A stretch of 17,823 nucleotides of DNA. Source: Desulfuromusa sp. (GTDB lineage: Bacteria; Desulfobacterota; Desulfuromonadia; Desulfuromonadales; Geopsychrobacteraceae). A program made the position numbers and the translations under genes. Location: the NCBI GenBank assembly GCA_021157505.1, contig JAGGWI010000107.1:1-17823 (forward strand). Direction: 5' to 3'. The notes below the pieces were generated by a model. The model saw only the letters and a program-made list of their open reading frames with translations, made no database searches and had not been told where the DNA came from. Every line of letters begins with the position of its first letter. Within the stretch, counting starts at the first letter, position 1. Shown here piece by piece: positions 1 through 8,633 of the stretch.

Positions 1-94
1 CACCAACAGCAGCCAGTAAGGGTGACAGAACTGTAACAAAAGTATTGAGCCACTCGATCACAGCAGCCCAGTTCAAACTTTTAAACCATTCCAT
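1..94 (-). CDS. N-terminus of a small hydrophobic (membrane) protein, partial
   Basis: An open frame runs from an ATG at 94 leftward off the window edge, giving 31 residues without a stop. An AAGGA-type ribosome binding site (complement of 104-109) sits about 9 nt upstream, which supports this start. The visible peptide begins with MEWFKSLNW and from about residue 10 is mostly hydrophobic (VIEWLNTFVTVLSPLL), consistent with a membrane helix or membrane-active N-terminus. It is co-directional with the Roadblock and smc genes but separated from them by 210 bp that include an inverted-repeat element, so it may be a separate unit. I do not recognise the family; a small membrane protein or channel N-terminus would fit, but too little is visible. 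Confidence 0.5.
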   Translation of the reverse strand, partial: MEWFKSLNWAAVIEWLNTFVTVLSPLLAAVG

Positions 95-141
95 AAATTT
101 CAAATCCTTGACGGTTTACGAATAAATATTTCTCCAGAAGA

Positions 142-294
142 CTGTCGGACGATACAGACTGAAGCGAAAATTCGGAGGTTTGAGAACAGTTTTTAGCTCG
201 TTTGCAGGCTCATAGCCATAGCTATGGGGCAAAAAGGAGCTGAAAAATGAGCCAAACAAACGAATTTGCAGCCAGTTCATGGAGTGTCCGACAG
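142..294. repeat. nested inverted-repeat intergenic element
   Basis: The element is bounded by a perfect 9-bp inverted repeat, ctgtcggac (142-150) and gtccgacag (286-294). Inside it are further complementary arms: aaattcg (168-174) with cgaattt (261-267); tttttagctc (190-199) with an imperfect partner at 237-247; cgtttg (199-204) with caaacg (257-262); ggctcat (207-213) with atgagcc (247-253). A perfect 12-bp palindrome, ccatagctatgg (216-227), lies near the centre. The pairs are not all compatible at once, but the whole can fold into a long cruciform or RNA hairpin. It lies between two minus-strand genes. It may be a REP/MITE-like dispersed repeat or a processing/termination structure; no long T-tract follows it, so a standard intrinsic terminator is not evident. 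Confidence 0.5.
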
Positions 295-304
295 CCTCCT
301 AGAA

Positions 305-670
305 TCAGTTGAATTCAAATTCACTGCGCAACTCATCAACGCAGCGACCCATTCTATAGGTTGCACGCGCAGCAATTGCCTCCGGCCCCAACTGCAGTAA
401 CAGCAGGTAATCTTCAGTTAAAGGGGATATCAGGATCTTGTTTTGATCGGTACGGATGACAACATCATCAAGGTCACCACCGTCAGTTTCCAACAACGCA
501 TCCCTCAGTTGACTGAGAATGATCCCGCTGTGGGCCCCGAGAACCTTGATATCATACTCGCTGGCCCTGGCAACTTGATCAATGGCCTCCCCCTCCCAGT
601 CAACAATGATAGCTCCCAGTGCACCCGGGATATCTTCCAGTAACCGGTTCAGTAATAATTTAAATGGCAT
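305..670 (-). CDS. Roadblock/LC7 domain protein (MglB-like regulator)
   Basis: The 121-residue product matches the Roadblock/LC7 fold over almost its full length: an amphipathic N-terminal helix (LLLNRLLEDIPGALGAIIVD), the central strand segment ending in GEAID, a helix around residues 45-60, and the strand pair ILISPLTEDYLLLLQL. Roadblock proteins usually dimerise and act as scaffolds or activators for small Ras-like GTPases, as MglB does for MglA; no GTPase gene is in this window. The gene starts 33 bp after the smc stop codon in the same direction, so it is probably co-transcribed with smc. Its ribosome binding site is weak (GCGAG about 9 nt upstream). Family assignment is firm; the cellular partner and any link to chromosome segregation are inference from position only. 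Confidence 0.85.
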   Translation of the reverse strand: MPFKLLLNRLLEDIPGALGAIIVDWEGEAIDQVARASEYDIKVLGAHSGIILSQLRDALLETDGGDLDDVVIRTDQNKILISPLTEDYLLLLQLGPEAIAARATYRMGRCVDELRSEFEFN

Positions 671-703
671 GATAATACTCGCTGTAAATAGAAATGTGGT
701 ATT

Positions 704-3700
704 TCAATTATCAACCTGCACCGGCACGACCTTGCCAGCTTCTTCCGGTGACTGAACATCATTAATGCGGACAGAAACCAGTTTTGAGACCCCCGGTTCC
801 TGCATTGTCACCCCATACATAGTATCCACTATACCCATAGTCTGCTTGCTGTGGGTGATAATAATAAACTGGGATTGCTCCGCCATCTCCTCAAGTATCC
901 CCACAAAACGTCTGATATTTGCATCATCCAGTGGAGCATCAACCTCATCAAGAACACAAAACGGGGTCGGTTTAATTAAAAACAGTGAAAAAACCAACGC
1001 AACTGCAGTCAGGGCTTTCTCACCGCCAGAGAGCAGATTGACATTTTGCAGACGCTTACCGGGAGGCTGGGCAACAATATCGATACCGGTTTCAAGCAGA
1101 TCATCTTCATCGGTTAATCGCAGTTCAGCCTGCCCACCATTGAACATGCGTGGAAAAACCTGCTTAAATTTTTCATTCACCAGGGCAAAGGTTTCCTTAA
1201 ATCGTCGCCTGGTGGTCCGGTTAATCTGACTGATCGCTTTTTCCAGATCTGCCAATGCTCGATTCAAATCATCTCGCTGCTGCAACAGGAAATCATAGCG
1301 CTCCGCCTGTTCACGATGCTCATCAATCGCCATCAAATTAACCTCGCCAAGCGATTCAATCCGCTGCTGCAACCGCCTTAATTGTTGCTGCTGGCGTTCT
1401 AATTCATCTTCTGTCGCCTCTGGAACCTGATGCTCCACCAAATCGACCTGATAGCGTTCCTGAACCCCTGACCGAACATGCTCAATATCAACCTGTAACT
1501 CATGATGATTCAATTGCAACTGAGAAACTGTTTTACGTAATTCTTCAGCCTCCTGGCGAACCCTCCGCAGCTGATCACGAAACTCATCCAGCCCTGAACG
1601 CTGCTGCTCATAACGATCACGAATCGACTCGTTAGCCTGTTGCTGCTCTTGGTGTCGAGTTAACAACAGATCCAGTTCAACCTGTAAGCGTTGATCTTTT
1701 TCCTCCAGCTGTTGTCGAGAATCAAGTCCACTCTTTTTCCGCTGGTTAAGCTGCAGAGTGCGCTGCTCGATTTCCTGCTGTTGAGTTTCAATCCGCGCCA
1801 GGGTCTCATGCAAGGCATTTTGCTGCTGCTGCAGAGAAGCAAGGTCCACCCGTTGTGCCGTTAACTCCTCTCGAGAATCATTCAGCCCGGCTCGCCATTC
1901 AGTGAGCTCGCTCTGTCGTTGTTCGGCAAGGGTCTCCAATTGCTGCTGGCGTTCACCCGTCTGGCGACTCCCCTCAGACAACTGCTCTTTTTCCAACAGC
2001 AGAGCTTCCCGTCCTTCATCAATCTGTTCCAGATCAAAGACCAGCAGCGCCAGACGTTTGTTCAAATAGTCATCTTCAGTTTGCAGCCCCTGCCGGTCTT
2101 TGGCCAGTTCCAGAGCCTGTAGTTCCAGACGATGCCCCTCAGAGGTGAGCGCAAGTTGAGATTCTTCCAGTTGCAGCAGAGTTTCCTGTAATTGTTCCAG
2201 CTGCCGTTGGCCAACGGAAAACTCCTCCTCCAGACGGGCAATCTCACCGGCCATTTCATCCAGCTGCCGCTGCCGCCGCAACAACCCTGTCTCGCTGGCA
2301 CTGGTTGCTCCACCCGTCAGCACCCCCTGCCAGTCAAGACATAAACCTTGCCGGTCGACAAGTATTGTTCCGGCAGGAAGCGCCACAGTAAAATGATCAG
2401 TGACCGCAGCAACGAGAAATACTCCAGCCAGCAGTTGGCCGACCAACTCTTCGGCACCCTTTTCCGGGCTGACCAGACTCACTAACGGAACGCCAATGGG
2501 ACACGGGACCTCAGGAGCATGATTCGACGGAAGAAGCAGTGTTCCACGAGCCTGTTGCTCGGTCAGCAATGCTAATGTCGCAGCGATATCTGTCAGATTT
2601 TCCATCGGGACCGCCTGTAGACGCCCCCCCAGAACCATTTCTACAGCAACTTCAAACTCGGCAGAAACTTTTAATAAATCGGCAAAAATCTGTCGCTGGC
2701 CAGTTTTTTCTGTCAACAGAATTCGGGTCCCATCCCCATAGCCCGAAAAATCACGCTGCAGAGCCTCCAATGATTCTCTGATCGAGTGATTTGTCCCTAA
2801 CTGTTGCCGCAGTTCATTTTGGGTGACCCCTTTTTCAGCTACTAAACTCTTCTGTTGCACCAGCTGATGATTAAGATCCTCAGCACGCTCATGCAAACCA
2901 TCCTGCTGGGAACGAACCTGCTCTATCTGTGCAATCAATTGCTGTCGACGCTGTTGCAGCTGTCCCTGTTGTTCCTGAATTGTTTGGGAATCGTGATGCG
3001 CCTGCTGGCGGCGCTCTCCCTCGGTGACCAGACGGCGCTCAATTTCATCCCGACGCTGGGTCAGACGGTTGGTCTGTGCAAACAAATCCATCAAATCACT
3101 GCGACATTCTTCGAACTGAGTGCTCAACTGCTGTTCCCTGGACAGGCTCTCCTGAAGATTGGCTTCACAACTTTCAACTTTGCAGCGCAGGCTTTCCAGC
3201 TTCAGGACTGAAGCCTTCTCCTGTTGCCACAAATGGTGGTGTTCCTGTTTCAGCTCAGCCAGTCGTTCAGCATAGCTCAGCAACTCCCCCTCAACCTCTT
3301 TTTCCTGGACAGTAAGATAATCCTGCTGCTTAACCACCAATACTCGCTCGTTCTCAACCCGCTGAACCTCGGACCCCAGGTGGTAAACTTTTTCCTGAGC
3401 CTGCTGATGCTCTGTCTCCACCATGGATAGCTGAAGTTGCTGGTCTTCAAGCCTCACCCCCCCCTCTTCCAACCGGGCATCAAGCCGGGAAAGGATGGTC
3501 ACCTGTTCTTGCTCGTGCTGAGAAATTAATGCAATTTCTCCATTCAAGCGCTGAAAACGATTCCCCGCCAGACTGAGTTCAATCTGCTTAACCTCACCCC
3601 GATAATCGCGAAACTTTTCAGCTCTCTGCGCCTGCCGCTTAAGGCTGCCGATCTGCCGCCTGACTTCGGTGATAATATCGCCAAGCCGCACCAGATTCTG

Positions 3701-4264
3701 TTTGGTGGCATCCATTTTTCGGACAGCAGCTTTTTTACGTGACTTGAATTTTGTCACCCCGGCCGCCTCTTCAATCAAGGCACGTCGTTCTTCCGGTTTA
3801 GCACTCACCAGCATCCCAATTTTACCCTGTTCAATAATCGAATAGGCTCGGATACCAACCCCGGTATCCATAAACAACTCGGTGATATCAAGCAGACGAC
3901 AGGGGATTTTATTAATCAGGTATTCACTTTCACCGCTCCGGTAGAGGCGGCGAGTCACCATGATTTCAGCAAAGTCCTTATATATCGACGGGGACAAACC
4001 GGCCTGGTTATCAAAAATAATTGATACCTGGGCCAATCCATAGGATTTACGGGTTTCACTGCCACCAAAGATCACATCTTCCATCATCCGACCCCGCAGG
4101 TGGCGGGGATTTTGCTCCCCCATCACCCAACGGATCGCATCGACAATGTTACTTTTGCCACAGCCATTTGGACCGACGACACCGGTAATTCCCTGCTCAA
4201 AGTTGAGAGAAACTTTGTCAACGAAAGATTTGAAACCAAGGATGTCAAGACGTTTGATTTTCAT
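704..4264 (-). CDS. smc: chromosome segregation protein SMC
   Basis: The 1186-residue product has the full SMC architecture and usual bacterial length. The N-terminal ATPase half carries Walker A GPNGCGKSN (residues 31-39). Two long Gln/Glu-rich coiled coils (about 170-500 and 665-1020) flank a hinge at about 505-660 that begins FSGYGDGTR and contains the Gly-rich segment LTGGATS. The C-terminal half carries the ABC signature LLSGGEKALTAVAL (from 1077), Walker B VLDEVDAPLDDAN (from 1104) and the H-loop IIITHSK. SMC dimers with ScpA/ScpB form the bacterial condensin that compacts and separates replicated origins. Start: the ATG at 4264 gives the standard MKIKRLDILGFKSF N-terminus; no strong Shine-Dalgarno is close to it. 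It is divergent from the AsmA gene and precedes the Roadblock gene. Confidence 0.97.
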   Translation of the reverse strand: MKIKRLDILGFKSFVDKVSLNFEQGITGVVGPNGCGKSNIVDAIRWVMGEQNPRHLRGRMMEDVIFGGSETRKSYGLAQVSIIFDNQAGLSPSIYKDFAEIMVTRRLYRSGESEYLINKIPCRLLDITELFMDTGVGIRAYSIIEQGKIGMLVSAKPEERRALIEEAAGVTKFKSRKKAAVRKMDATKQNLVRLGDIITEVRRQIGSLKRQAQRAEKFRDYRGEVKQIELSLAGNRFQRLNGEIALISQHEQEQVTILSRLDARLEEGGVRLEDQQLQLSMVETEHQQAQEKVYHLGSEVQRVENERVLVVKQQDYLTVQEKEVEGELLSYAERLAELKQEHHHLWQQEKASVLKLESLRCKVESCEANLQESLSREQQLSTQFEECRSDLMDLFAQTNRLTQRRDEIERRLVTEGERRQQAHHDSQTIQEQQGQLQQRRQQLIAQIEQVRSQQDGLHERAEDLNHQLVQQKSLVAEKGVTQNELRQQLGTNHSIRESLEALQRDFSGYGDGTRILLTEKTGQRQIFADLLKVSAEFEVAVEMVLGGRLQAVPMENLTDIAATLALLTEQQARGTLLLPSNHAPEVPCPIGVPLVSLVSPEKGAEELVGQLLAGVFLVAAVTDHFTVALPAGTILVDRQGLCLDWQGVLTGGATSASETGLLRRQRQLDEMAGEIARLEEEFSVGQRQLEQLQETLLQLEESQLALTSEGHRLELQALELAKDRQGLQTEDDYLNKRLALLVFDLEQIDEGREALLLEKEQLSEGSRQTGERQQQLETLAEQRQSELTEWRAGLNDSREELTAQRVDLASLQQQQNALHETLARIETQQQEIEQRTLQLNQRKKSGLDSRQQLEEKDQRLQVELDLLLTRHQEQQQANESIRDRYEQQRSGLDEFRDQLRRVRQEAEELRKTVSQLQLNHHELQVDIEHVRSGVQERYQVDLVEHQVPEATEDELERQQQQLRRLQQRIESLGEVNLMAIDEHREQAERYDFLLQQRDDLNRALADLEKAISQINRTTRRRFKETFALVNEKFKQVFPRMFNGGQAELRLTDEDDLLETGIDIVAQPPGKRLQNVNLLSGGEKALTAVALVFSLFLIKPTPFCVLDEVDAPLDDANIRRFVGILEEMAEQSQFIIITHSKQTMGIVDTMYGVTMQEPGVSKLVSVRINDVQSPEEAGKVVPVQVDN

Positions 4265-4352
4265 ACCGATGTAAGGAAACTTCCTGGGAATATTAAAACA
4301 TCCATCTCTAAACGGATGGTTCTTTTTCGTCTGTCATAACCAATTTTTTCAC

Positions 4353-4417
4353 AAGAGCGCCATACTATCAGGGGGGTGAAACCATGTAAAGAATAGAAGT
4401 CCACAGTATTGCTCTTG
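4353..4417. promoter_or_regulatory. inverted repeat in the smc/AsmA divergent promoter region
   Basis: caagagc (4353-4359) is perfectly complementary to gctcttg (4411-4417), and just inside, atact (4363-4367) is complementary to agtat (4405-4409). The arms flank the predicted smc promoter, and the right arm touches the -35 box of the predicted AsmA promoter. It could be an operator shared by both directions or simply a fold; no regulator is identifiable. Confidence 0.3.
4363..4390 (-). promoter_or_regulatory. putative sigma70 promoter of smc
   Basis: On the minus strand TTTACA (complement of 4385-4390) and TAGTAT (complement of 4363-4368) are separated by 16 bp, a good sigma70-like pair placed roughly 100 bp before the smc start. 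The predicted leader contains a short possible hairpin, catcc (4299-4303) with ggatg (4314-4318). The -10 box overlaps one arm of an inverted repeat spanning 4353-4417. Confidence 0.45.
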
Positions 4418-4443
4418 CTGGTCCGAATCAGAACCGCTATGAT
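4415..4443 (+). promoter_or_regulatory. putative sigma70 promoter of the AsmA-family gene
   Basis: TTGCTG (4415-4420) and TATGAT (4438-4443) are separated by exactly 17 bp, close to the sigma70 consensus. Transcription would start near 4450, giving a leader of about 35-40 nt before the ATG at 4488. Confidence 0.5.
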
Positions 4444-4487
4444 AAACATATCTCAGCTACAGTAAACTTTCTACGGGACTGCTCGCA

Positions 4488-7400
4488 ATGAATCGATCAG
4501 CAGCACGATTTCTCATCAGAAGCATCTATTTCCTGCTGATTTTATGCGCGACATTCATCATCTTGCTGATTGTTTTTCTCAGCCAACTTGATCTGAATGA
4601 TTACCGCCTGTCACTGGAACAGGAAATCGGTTCCGCACTGCAGCAACCAGTCCGGATCGGCCACAGTTCCCTGACCTACGATCAGGGCCTGGCCCTTGAG
4701 CTACAACAGGTACAGATAGGTCCGGAGCATGCGGTTCTGGTGCAGATCCCGAAGATCACTGCGATATTGAGCATTGCCCCTCTGTTTGACCGGAAAATCA
4801 TTTTCAGGGAGGTACAGATTGAAAAACCAGTCGTTCAACTCTGGTTTCCATTTCCTGAACGGCCGGCCCGAGGGACATCCCAGCAACTGTTTAATTCTCT
4901 GGGAATCAGTATTCTAAGCATCCACAATGCCAATTTGAAAATCTACCAGAAACAGGGGGAGAAAGTTGTCCAGCGCCTGCAGGTTGCCAATCTGCATGCG
5001 GTTCTCCGTGGTTGGCAACCGGGGGAAACCGGGCACCTGGTCGTTGCGGGAGAAGTACCAGAATATAGCGCAGATTTCTTGTTGGAAACCCGCTTACCAT
5101 CAAGCGTTGACCCCCAGATCTGGAGAAAAGAGGAGCACCAACTCCGGTTACAGGTCAAACACTTCTCAACTGCAAAGCTACCAAAACTAAAGAGTCAAAA
5201 ATACCCGCAGTTTTTTAACTTTGAGCTGGAAATTCAAGGAATCCCGGCAACCGGAACTGAATTTACCGCGGTCCTGTCTGCTACTGACGACAACGAGCAG
5301 ATCTCCTCTTTAAGCGGGATCTGGACATCTTTGAGCCAGCAGGATTCAATCACTGCATTAAGTGGGGAGTTACTGAAAATACCCCTTAACGGCGAGTTCT
5401 CTTTCAGCCGACAACCGGGAGAGTATTCTCTTGCTGGGCGGTTCGGTGTAGAAGATATTAAGCTGAATTCTGAGTTACTCAAAGCGTGGCGCACTCCCAA
5501 TGCCGAGAAGCTTCTTAACGGGGAGTTGGATCGACTGATAATCACCCTGAAAAAAACCTGGGATCCCGCCAAAAAAATCACCGGTTTACCCCGAATTGAC
5601 GCCGAGATAACCATCAGCAACCTCGATTGGGATATCCCGGAGCTAAAACAGATTCAGGATTTTTCTGCCGAACTCTCGCTGAGAAACCAGGTCCTCCATA
5701 TAGCTGATGGCATTCTGGTAGCAGGGGGACATGTTGTTGATTTTTCAGGACAGATCAAGAGTCTGTTTCTACACCCGAAAGTTGATCTAAAAATCAACTT
5801 CAGCCCGGACAGCGCTGCTTTAAAAACGCAGCTCAAGCTACCCGGCAACTGGAATATCTCTGGAAATATCCCTGGCACACTGAGCCTGACTGGCTCCCTG
5901 TTTGAGCCTGACTTTCTGCTACAGACCGACCTGGGACCAATAGAACTGCAACTTGACGAGCGTTTCTACAAGAGATCAACTGACCCGGGAGAACTACAGC
6001 TTCAAGGGCACTTGTCCAGCGACCAGTTGCAAGTGGACCATTTTTCCCTCAGTCTGAATGACACCAGCATCTCAGGGTCACTGAGTCTGACCGGTTCCCC
6101 GTTTGAGCCAGATTTTCTGTTACAGACCGATTTAGGGCTGATTGAGCTGCAATTTGGAAAGCTGTTTCAGAAGCGATCGACAGACCGGGCCGGGCTGCAA
6201 CTTCAGGGACACCTGACCGGCAACCGACTGCAGTTCGATCGTTTTTCTCTTGATCTGAATGATGTCAATATTTCCGGGTCTGGCTATTTTCAACAGATTC
6301 AAGGGGAACAGGAATATCGCTTTGCTGCTGAGCCCATTGATCTGAATAAGCTCAAACATTTCTCCCCCCTGCTACGAGATCTCCAGATCAGGGGTGAAGT
6401 TGAACCAACACTCACCCGGCAGCAGGCAGGGATACAAGGAACCTTAAAGCTCAGGAATGTCGGTGCACATTTGGCGCCTGTTGTTGCCGATTTGAGTAAT
6501 TCAACGGGAAGAATCAAGCTTGATCGCCATGGCTGCACCTTCCAGGACATTAAAACCTCTCTGGGAAAATCGGATCTTACTGTCAGTGGGACATTGAGCA
6601 ACTGGGAAAATCCACAACTCAATCTGGAGCTCAGTGGCAAAAAAGTTCGCGCTCAAGATCTGATATTCCCACAGTCGAAACTCACCTTCTATAACCTCAA
6701 TGGACAGCTGCAGATCAATGCTGAGAAGATCACCTTCTCTCCGATCAACGCCCAACTGGAACAGAACACCCGGGTAATAATCAATGGCAATGTCAGCAAC
6801 TTTATCGATCCAAAAGTTACCCTTGATATTCAATCAGATCGGGTTAATGTCCTCGATATCATCAATTTGTTCACCGATCCGGACAGTGCCCATATTGATG
6901 AACCGTACCTTGGCAAACGGCCTCCAATCCTGATTAAAGTCTCCGCCAAACAGGGAACCCTGGGTGGTTTGCATTTTCAGAATGCCGAAGCCACAATCAG
7001 AGGAGAAGACAATCGACTCACCATTTACCCCCTCAAGTTTAATAGCGGTGAAGGATGGTGCCAGACCAGGGTGGAATTTAACCATGAACAACAACTGGCG
7101 CCGTTAAAAGTATCCGGGCACATTGAAAAAATGGATGCTTCAATTCTACATCATGATCTGTTCGATAAACCGGGGCTTGTCAATGGAAGCCTGACAGGGG
7201 ACTTTTACCTTGAAGGGAATCCGCAAAAAGACCTTTTTTGGCAGAGTGCAAAGGGAGGGATCCATGCACAGATAAGCGACGGCACCCTGCGAGAATTTCA
7301 CGTTCTGGCAAAAATCTTTTCACTGTTAAATATTTCGCAACTGTTTGCCGGAAACTTACCAGACATGGATGAGGATGGGATGCCGGTCACCTTGCTGGAT

Positions 7401-7793
7401 GCCACCATCCAGATCGATGCAGGTAAAGCAACAACGAAAGACTTAACCATAACCAGTGAAGCAATGAACCTCTCTCTGGTCGGAACACACAATCTGATTG
7501 ACGACAGTCTCGATTTCACCCTCGGAGTCATGCCATTACGGACAGTTGACAAAATCATCACCTCGGTGCCGATTGCCGGGTGGGTCCTCACCGGAAAGAA
7601 TAAGGCACTGATCACTGCTCACTTTAAAATTGAGGGGACCAGTAAAGCTCCAGAGGTGACACCCGTCCCGATCGAATCAGTTTCAAAGACCGTCTTTGGC
7701 CTCATTCAACGGACACTCAGCCTGCCAATAAAACTGCTCCAGGATCTTGGATCATTGCTTGAAGAAGAACCAAAGAAGAAGGTAGAACCATGA
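4488..7793 (+). CDS. AsmA-family inner-membrane-anchored periplasmic protein
   Basis: The 1101-residue product has one N-terminal membrane helix (about residues 9-33, FLIRSIYFLLILC onward) followed by a long beta-rich region with the repeating alternation of AsmA/TamB/YhdP proteins. The C-terminal part (about 900-1080), with an FSLLNISQLFAG segment and the GVMPLRTVDKIITSVPIAGW stretch, matches the AsmA-like C-terminal/DUF3971 type. Such proteins are anchored in the inner membrane and are thought to form hydrophobic grooves that carry phospholipids across the periplasm or to influence outer-membrane assembly. Residues 465-531 and 532-598 form a tandem duplication (48 of 67 residues identical by eye). 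The ribosome binding site is weak (CGGGA about 12 nt upstream), but the start precedes the membrane helix cleanly. The exact subfamily and substrate are not determined. Confidence 0.85.
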   Translation: MNRSAARFLIRSIYFLLILCATFIILLIVFLSQLDLNDYRLSLEQEIGSALQQPVRIGHSSLTYDQGLALELQQVQIGPEHAVLVQIPKITAILSIAPLFDRKIIFREVQIEKPVVQLWFPFPERPARGTSQQLFNSLGISILSIHNANLKIYQKQGEKVVQRLQVANLHAVLRGWQPGETGHLVVAGEVPEYSADFLLETRLPSSVDPQIWRKEEHQLRLQVKHFSTAKLPKLKSQKYPQFFNFELEIQGIPATGTEFTAVLSATDDNEQISSLSGIWTSLSQQDSITALSGELLKIPLNGEFSFSRQPGEYSLAGRFGVEDIKLNSELLKAWRTPNAEKLLNGELDRLIITLKKTWDPAKKITGLPRIDAEITISNLDWDIPELKQIQDFSAELSLRNQVLHIADGILVAGGHVVDFSGQIKSLFLHPKVDLKINFSPDSAALKTQLKLPGNWNISGNIPGTLSLTGSLFEPDFLLQTDLGPIELQLDERFYKRSTDPGELQLQGHLSSDQLQVDHFSLSLNDTSISGSLSLTGSPFEPDFLLQTDLGLIELQFGKLFQKRSTDRAGLQLQGHLTGNRLQFDRFSLDLNDVNISGSGYFQQIQGEQEYRFAAEPIDLNKLKHFSPLLRDLQIRGEVEPTLTRQQAGIQGTLKLRNVGAHLAPVVADLSNSTGRIKLDRHGCTFQDIKTSLGKSDLTVSGTLSNWENPQLNLELSGKKVRAQDLIFPQSKLTFYNLNGQLQINAEKITFSPINAQLEQNTRVIINGNVSNFIDPKVTLDIQSDRVNVLDIINLFTDPDSAHIDEPYLGKRPPILIKVSAKQGTLGGLHFQNAEATIRGEDNRLTIYPLKFNSGEGWCQTRVEFNHEQQLAPLKVSGHIEKMDASILHHDLFDKPGLVNGSLTGDFYLEGNPQKDLFWQSAKGGIHAQISDGTLREFHVLAKIFSLLNISQLFAGNLPDMDEDGMPVTLLDATIQIDAGKATTKDLTITSEAMNLSLVGTHNLIDDSLDFTLGVMPLRTVDKIITSVPIAGWVLTGKNKALITAHFKIEGTSKAPEVTPVPIESVSKTVFGLIQRTLSLPIKLLQDLGSLLEEEPKKKVEP
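5880..6281 (+). repeat. internal tandem duplication, 2 x 201 bp, in the AsmA-family gene
   Basis: Copy 1 covers 5880-6080 and copy 2 covers 6081-6281, each exactly 201 bp (67 codons), head to tail and in frame. Both begin ctgag(c/t)ctgac and encode LSLTGS(L/P)FEPDFLLQTDLG, and both end in an ISGS motif. I count 48 identical residues of 67. Frame and length are preserved, so the duplication lengthens the beta-groove by one module without disrupting the protein. Confidence 0.9.
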
Positions 7794-7810
7794 AGTGGCA
7801 GAGGTAACCT

Positions 7811-8524
7811 TTAGCGCTTGTCCCCGACATAGACGGTTGCAATACCAAACGTCTGGTCGACGTATTGCAACCGCTGAAAACCAGCCTCCCCCATCATCCC
7901 TGAAAACTCTTCCTGGCTGGGGAACTCAATCACCGAATCGGGGAGATACTGATAGGCACTCCGTTTTCTCGAGATCAGGCCACCGATGGTCGGCAGCATT
8001 TTCTGGAAATAAAAGTAGTAGATCTTACGAAACAGCTGACTTTTGGGCTGGGAAAACTCAAGGATAACAGCTCGGCCACCCGGTTTAAGGACCCGGTACA
8101 TTTCGTTCAGACCCGCTTGACGATCAACAACATTGCGAATACCAAAAGCGATAGTGATCCCGTCGAAACAGCCATCAGGATGAGGAATTTCCTCACAAGG
8201 AGCATTCACCAGCATAATCCGCTGACCATGAGGGGATTTTTGCAACTTGGATTGCCCCTGCACCAACATCCCCTGGGTGAAATCCTCGCCGACAATGGTG
8301 ACGGAAGGGTCGGTCTGCTCGGCAACTTCAAGAGCGACATCACAGGTTCCGGTAGCGATGTCGAGAACTCGCCCATGTTTTGGAATACTCAACTGGCTGA
8401 CAGCAAAACGTCTCCAGCGTCGATCAATACCAAAAGAGAGGAGTCGGTTGAGCAGATCATAACGATAGGCAATATCGTCAAACATCTGCCGCACACCGCG
8501 CCCTTTGTCAGATAACTGAAACAT
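7811..8524 (-). CDS. menG: demethylmenaquinone methyltransferase (UbiE/MenG family)
   Basis: The 237-residue product is a class I SAM-dependent methyltransferase of the UbiE/MenG family, at the usual length. It shows the N-terminal VRQMFDDIAYRYDLLNRLLS family signature, SAM motif I VLDIATGTCDVA (residues 53-64), the family-specific FGIRNVVDR (127-135), post-motif VLKPGGRAVILEFS, and the C-terminal YQYLPDSVIEFP. The enzyme C-methylates demethylmenaquinone to menaquinone, and in ubiquinone makers also acts in that pathway; if this is a Desulfuromonadales-type anaerobe, menaquinone is the expected substrate. AGGAG (complement of 8532-8536) lies 7 nt before the ATG and fixes the start. The gene is convergent with the AsmA gene (17 bp between stops) and divergent from the Nudix gene. 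Upstream, TTGACT and GATAAT occur on this strand but 20 bp apart, too wide for a confident promoter. Confidence 0.92.
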   Translation of the reverse strand: MFQLSDKGRGVRQMFDDIAYRYDLLNRLLSFGIDRRWRRFAVSQLSIPKHGRVLDIATGTCDVALEVAEQTDPSVTIVGEDFTQGMLVQGQSKLQKSPHGQRIMLVNAPCEEIPHPDGCFDGITIAFGIRNVVDRQAGLNEMYRVLKPGGRAVILEFSQPKSQLFRKIYYFYFQKMLPTIGGLISRKRSAYQYLPDSVIEFPSQEEFSGMMGEAGFQRLQYVDQTFGIATVYVGDKR

Positions 8525-8617
8525 GTGTAAACTCCTGCTTGCGGGGAAGATTATCCGCGTGGGACACTAGCACAGAGTCAAACTGCCGCCAACAAAAATG
8601 CGGCCGAATTTAAATCT

Positions 8618-8621
8618 GGAG
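8618..8621 (+). promoter_or_regulatory. ribosome binding site deciding the Nudix gene start
   Basis: GGAG lies 12 nt before the ATG at 8634, whereas the in-frame ATG at 8598 has no purine-rich site before it. This favours the 8634 start although the spacing is long. Confidence 0.4.
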
Positions 8622-8633
8622 ATAGAACCGACA

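Noticed and set aside
765..1229. Plus-strand open frame of 154 codons inside smc
   Set aside because: Antisense shadow of the conserved SMC C-terminal ATPase domain; the Ser/Arg-rich product matches nothing.
4261..4449. Minus-strand open frame of 62 codons in the smc/AsmA gap
   Set aside because: It overlaps both predicted promoters and the smc start; its composition is not gene-like.
7794..7810. Bidirectional terminator between the convergent AsmA and menG genes
   Set aside because: The gap is only 17 bp with no hairpin; any terminator would have to lie inside the coding ends and none was evident.
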